Source of the DNA: Propionispora vibrioides
GTDB lineage: Bacteria > Bacillota > Negativicutes > Propionisporales > Propionisporaceae
DNA length: 64,000 nt
Assembly (NCBI RefSeq): GCF_900110485.1
Contig: NZ_FODY01000021.1
Coordinates: 1 to 64,000 of the forward strand
Direction of reading: 5' to 3'
Shown: positions 61,350-64,000 of the stretch, in pieces
How the letters are laid out: each line of letters opens with the position of its first letter
How positions within the stretch are numbered: the first letter of the stretch is position 1
Program-made: the position numbers and the translations under genes
The notes under the pieces: generated by a model
Told to the model about the DNA's origin: nothing
Database searches by the model: none
What the model saw: only the letters and a program-made list of their open reading frames with translations

Positions 61350-61514
61350 GGGGTCTTCGACAAGCTGGATAAAGAGGTATTATCCAAGATTGTCACGCCG
61401 GAGTTTGTCCGGATTGTGGAAGAAACCCTGCAAGAGGCGTCTGGAATGTTTTCTGTGCCGGTTGATGCCAAATTTGTCTACAGCCTGGCTTTTGCACATA
61501 GAGAGACTGTTTGA
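61350..61514 (+). pseudogene. Remnant of a PRD-domain (LevR-type) regulator gene
   Basis: The frame from 61350 reads GVFDKLDKEVLSKIVTPEFV, then RIVEETLQEASGMFSVPVDAKFVYSLAFAH, and stops at TGA 61512-61514. The pattern of PEFV, a glutamate-rich helix, and KFVYSLAFAH resembles the PTS regulation domain found at the C-terminus of sigma-54-dependent LevR-type activators. A stop at 61347 bounds it on the left and no start codon or upstream domain is present, so it is a fragment. Confidence 0.55.
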
Positions 61515-61599
61515 GCCTATATCGTCGAAATGATGGATGTCCATTTAAACACAACGACAGCAGAACAACCAATGTCCGTTATAATGGGAGGCGGAAGGC

Positions 61600-61959
61600 A
61601 TGAAGATTAGAGAAGCCTATACTTGTCCGTTGGAATTAACGCACGATCTGACCAAGGGGAAATGGAAACCGATCATCCTGTGGCTATTAGGCAAGGAACC
61701 GTCGTCCCTTGCCGGGCTTGAGAAAAACATACAGGGCATTAATCAGAAAATGCTGCTGGAACAATTAAAGGAACTTGCCGATATTGGGATGATTGATAAA
61801 AAGACCTTTGCCGGCTATCCGTTAAAGGTGGAATATTTTCTTCTGGAGCGGGGCCGGAGAATGCTGGAGGCTATTACCATCATGCAGGGCATCGGCGTCG
61901 ATCTCATGAGGGAAAACGGCATGGAAGAGGACTTGCGGGCTCAGGGCTTTATGGAATAG
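61600..61959 (+). CDS. HxlR-family transcriptional regulator
   Basis: This 119-residue winged-helix protein has the HxlR N-terminus with its single cysteine (CPLELTHDLTKGKWKPIILWLL, residues 9-30). The recognition region is INQKMLLEQLKELADIGMIDKKT (about 48-70) and the wing KVEYFLLERGRRM. HxlR proteins respond to aldehydes, quinones or disulfide stress. GGGAGGCGG precedes ATG 61600. It precedes the flavin split-barrel gene by 85 bp, with a palindrome between, so it may control that gene. Confidence 0.9.
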   Translation: MKIREAYTCPLELTHDLTKGKWKPIILWLLGKEPSSLAGLEKNIQGINQKMLLEQLKELADIGMIDKKTFAGYPLKVEYFLLERGRRMLEAITIMQGIGVDLMRENGMEEDLRAQGFME

Positions 61960-61961
61960 AC

Positions 61962-61983
61962 TTACCCACGAAAAAGTGGGTAA
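61962..61983. promoter_or_regulatory. Palindrome between the HxlR gene and the split-barrel gene
   Basis: TTACCCAC and GTGGGTAA are perfectly inverted around GAAAAA. TATAAT follows at 62007-62012. No T-run follows the palindrome, so it may be the HxlR operator upstream of the next promoter. Confidence 0.5.
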
Positions 61984-62044
61984 TATACCACTCTTGGCCA
62001 CAACGCTATAATGAAGATAACAATATAGTGTAGGAGTGGTTATC

Positions 62045-62464
62045 GTGCGTAATGTGGAAAAAACGATTGGTAATTTGATTGATAAGCAAAGCATTGCCTT
62101 TATCGGATCGGTAGATGACGAAGGGTTCCCCCATATGAAAGCCATGCTGGCACCCCGCCAGCGGGCCGGCCTTAAGGAGTTTTATTTAACGACCAATACC
62201 TCGTCCTTACGGGTACGGCAATACAGGGAAAACTCCAAAGCCAGCCTGTATTTTTGCGACAGGCGCTTTTTTCGCGGCGTCATGTTAAAAGGCAGGATGG
62301 AAGTACTGGAAGACGCGGCTGCCAAAGCAATGATCTGGCGCGAGGGAGATACGCTGTACTATCCGTTGGGCATCACCGATCCTGATTATTGTGTCCTGAG
62401 ATTTGTAGCGGAAGCAGGTCGGTATTACAGCAACTTTGCTTCGGAAAGTTTTGTTGTAGAGTAA
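62045..62464 (+). CDS. Pyridoxamine-phosphate-oxidase-like flavin split-barrel protein
   Basis: This 139-residue protein has the FMN-binding split-barrel layout of general stress protein 26-like proteins: QSIAFIGSVDDEGFPHMKAM (about 16-35), FYLTTNTSSLRVRQYRENSKASLYF (about 46-70), FRGVMLKGRMEVLED (about 75-89) and the C-terminal Tyr-rich DYCVLRFVAEAGRYY. It probably binds flavin or a related cofactor. The start is GTG 62045 after TAGGAG. It is the likely target of the adjacent HxlR regulator. Confidence 0.85.
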   Translation: MRNVEKTIGNLIDKQSIAFIGSVDDEGFPHMKAMLAPRQRAGLKEFYLTTNTSSLRVRQYRENSKASLYFCDRRFFRGVMLKGRMEVLEDAAAKAMIWREGDTLYYPLGITDPDYCVLRFVAEAGRYYSNFASESFVVE

Positions 62465-62524
62465 GATAAGGAGCTTAAGCTGTGGGGAACGGAAGCGATT
62501 TTTCGCGAATAAATATCGAAAGCT

Positions 62525-62552
62525 AAGGACCGGAGTGAATCCGGTCCTTTTT
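62525..62552 (+). terminator. Terminator of the split-barrel gene
   Basis: AAGGACCGGA pairs with TCCGGTCCTT around GTGAA and is followed by TTTT. Confidence 0.85.
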
Positions 62553-63248
62553 TGTCTGTGTAATTAAAAAACATACTTATCGTATCTGTGTTTTGATGAA
62601 GAAAGCTATTTGTAAACCTACTATTTTTCCATAAAGAAGAAATAAAACTATTTATAGGGAAAATATATAAAATCTCCTATACTTTTTAGGCATATTTTGT
62701 ACGGATAATAAATAGAGGGAGAATTAATTTCTTTTCCGGGAGGGATTTTAGTTAAATAAATCCTTTTCCATATTTGATAAATTTAGCGGGTTAAATTGTA
62801 AGGAAAGTATAAAATATACAAATTAATTTAAAATTTAGTAATATTTTACAAATATTACTAAATTATTTACTCTTTATTTAGATAGACTCTGATACTGGAA
62901 ATAGATTATTAAAATTTAAGGATTTTTCATTTATTTCAGTTTCAGTGAAATTCTGATGGTGACTCAGCCAAATAAGGGGGCGTGTATTGGGACTGGAATA
63001 TGGGGAACGAGGAACCTCATTAAATTAGAAAACTGAATATATCATGGGTGGTATATTGAATCGATGCTTTAATTGCCATTGAAATGATTGCCAGTATAAA
63101 AGACTGCAAGATAGCAGTTTTTTTGTTTTTTTAAGATAACTTTTAGTAGCGTCAGCTTGACATGGTAAGGGTGTAACCGGGAAAGTTCTTTACTAACGCA
63201 TGTTGGTAAAGCTGTTTCCACCTGTAGCTAGAACAGAGGAGGATTACT
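62553..63248. other. AT-rich gene-free interval
   Basis: This stretch of about 700 bp is much richer in A and T than its surroundings and has no supported gene. It holds a perfect 15-bp inverted repeat (AATTTAGTAATATTT at 62832-62846 with its complement at 62850-62864). A terminator-like hairpin ACTGCAAGATAGCAGT before TTTTTTT lies near 63104-63126. TTGACA at 63158-63163 may be a -35. It may be the border of inserted DNA. Confidence 0.55.
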
Positions 63249-63650
63249 ATGTATAGTAAATCACAGCCATGCTTGAATCAAAGTGTAGTTGCTACGCCAT
63301 ATGTTTTTTCTGAATATGACGGTCAAGGAATTTTGCATATCATCCGGCGCTATTATGAGCTCCGGAGTGCAGCTGAAATGACGGCGGCGCAATATGAGCA
63401 TATCAATTACAGCAGCAGCCATAACGGGGGCAAAGACGATATTTTATGCGTGCTGGCCGATATTGATCAGGGGGTGGCCGGGTTGCCGGCACGGCAGATG
63501 GCTGTAGTCAGACTATTAAAGCTGGGCTATCTGATTCAAGAGATTGGTAAAATTCTTGGGATTAGCCAGGTGACAGTAAACTATCATATCCGTCAGGCCG
63601 GTACTCGGTTAGCCGAATATCTGAATACTTCAGGTAGGGGGAATGGATAA
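63249..63650 (+). CDS. Sigma-70 region 4-like/ArpU-type DNA-binding protein
   Basis: This 133-residue protein has a C-terminal helix-turn-helix at about 80-125 (LPARQMAVVRLLKLGYLIQE then IGKILGISQVTVNYHIRQA), the pattern of sigma-70 region 4 or phage ArpU-like late regulators. The N-terminal part has YDGQGILHIIRRYYELRS and AQYEHINYSSSHNGGKDD, also seen in small phage transcription regulators. GAGGAGGATTACT precedes ATG 63249. It overlaps the next gene by 8 nt. Confidence 0.72.
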   Translation: MYSKSQPCLNQSVVATPYVFSEYDGQGILHIIRRYYELRSAAEMTAAQYEHINYSSSHNGGKDDILCVLADIDQGVAGLPARQMAVVRLLKLGYLIQEIGKILGISQVTVNYHIRQAGTRLAEYLNTSGRGNG

Positions 63651-63849
63651 GAATATGGGACGCTATTATACATTAGAAATGCTGGAAGAGTTTTATCGTT
63701 ATCAAGAGCCACAGCTCTCGGAAGAAGAAGTGCAGAAAAAGGCAAAAGAGTTAAAGCGGGCGTTAAATACATTGGAAATCAGTTGGTCCCGCAGCAATCG
63801 ACGGTTTTACGAGCACAATCAGCTTCAGGACTTCTTGAAAAATTTTTGA
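63643..63849 (+). CDS. Small charged protein of unknown function
   Basis: This 68-residue protein is highly charged and helical (LEMLEEFYRYQEPQLSEEEVQKKAKELKRALNTLE). The start may be ATG 63643, which overlaps the preceding gene and lies only 2 nt after GGTAGGGG, or ATG 63655. It is cotranscribed with the region-4-like gene. No family is recognised. Confidence 0.6.
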   Translation: MDKNMGRYYTLEMLEEFYRYQEPQLSEEEVQKKAKELKRALNTLEISWSRSNRRFYEHNQLQDFLKNF

Positions 63850-63908
63850 TCAATGATCCTAACCTTATTTGGTGTTTTATGTACGTATAAAGAATAGGAG
63901 GTGAAATT

Positions 63909-64000
63909 ATGTTTTGTCCATTACTCTGCATCAGACCTGATAACATGCTGGTTTCCGACAACCAGTGCCTAAAGGAGGCATGCTCCTGGTGGGTTGCCGA
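63909..64000 (+). CDS. Small cysteine-containing protein, 5' part only
   Basis: ATG 63909 follows TAGGAGGTGAAATT, and the frame is open to the window end: MFCPLLCIRPDNMLVSDNQC, LKEACSWWVA. The spacing of Cys and the ending CLKEACSWWV resemble small metal-binding proteins of phages and conjugative elements. The gene continues beyond the window. Confidence 0.6.
   Translation, partial: MFCPLLCIRPDNMLVSDNQCLKEACSWWVA

Noticed and set aside
1-64000. CRISPR arrays, rRNA genes and intact transposases
   Set aside because: No regularly spaced direct repeats, no rRNA sequence and no transposase or integrase motif were seen on either strand.

Overview
The window is about 64 kb of moderately GC-rich chromosome from an anaerobic, endospore-forming Firmicute with an outer membrane. 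It fits the Negativicutes, most likely Sporomusaceae (Sporomusa/Pelosinus-like). Four things point there: an SLH-domain porin (1570-2898), which is a diderm-Firmicute outer-membrane protein; a Selenomonas-type lysine/ornithine decarboxylase (42452-43618), the enzyme class that supplies the cell-wall polyamine such porins bind; sporulation genes (a Spo0E-like phosphatase and a DUF3794 protein); and anaerobic metabolism genes. No phage structural genes, CRISPR array or transposase were seen.

Layout. 1-3.3 kb: end of an unidentified gene, a MupG-family protein, the SLH porin and two tRNA-Leu genes. 3.4-9 kb: small genes (Spo0E-like, ASCH) and a four-gene HlyD/ABC-2 efflux operon. 8.9-15.5 kb: signal peptidase I, azlCD, an EAL protein, an FAD dehydrogenase and gluQ. 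15.7-20.4 kb: a Fur-box-preceded AraC regulator with a heterodimeric ABC transporter of the siderophore-uptake type. 20.7-28.2 kb: an orphan branched-chain amino-acid binding protein, a GntR regulator and cimA-leuC-leuD-leuB for isoleucine/leucine synthesis. 28.2-29.6 kb: a gene-free interval holding a probable 6S RNA and two adjoining palindromic repeats. 29.6-36.4 kb: redox and housekeeping genes (nitroreductase, phosphoesterase, hemerythrin, namA, tcdA, AEC transporter, PHP phosphatase) with a strongly structured unassigned RNA at 35254-35462. 36.5-38.2 kb: a siroheme-reductase/DUF1858 fusion behind an FNR-type site, plus a partner gene. 38.7-40.1 kb: a c-di-GMP-I riboswitch ahead of a zinc-ribbon gene and a further unknown gene. 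40.2-47.7 kb: thiD-thiE, the decarboxylase, a TPR-glycosyltransferase and two paralogous exported proteins. 47.9-56 kb: M24 peptidase, FosX, ung, a DUF3794 protein, an SbmA/YddA-type ABC protein, uvsE and TSUP/DUF1634. 56-60.8 kb: two tandem chemoreceptors separated by a recombination scar. 61.3-64 kb: a PRD-domain remnant, an HxlR regulator with a flavin split-barrel gene, and, past an AT-rich gap, small genes that look like the edge of a mobile or phage-related segment.

The most unusual overall feature is a set of 80-170 bp palindromic repeats, in at least four sequence families, all bounded by YTAG (mostly CTAG). In three of the four copies of the largest family the terminal TAG is also the stop codon of the preceding gene, so insertion into the YTAG target would have left each protein unchanged. 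The other leading candidates for something undescribed are the structured RNA at 35254-35462, the riboswitch-controlled zinc-ribbon locus, and the leader plus gene scar between the two chemoreceptors.
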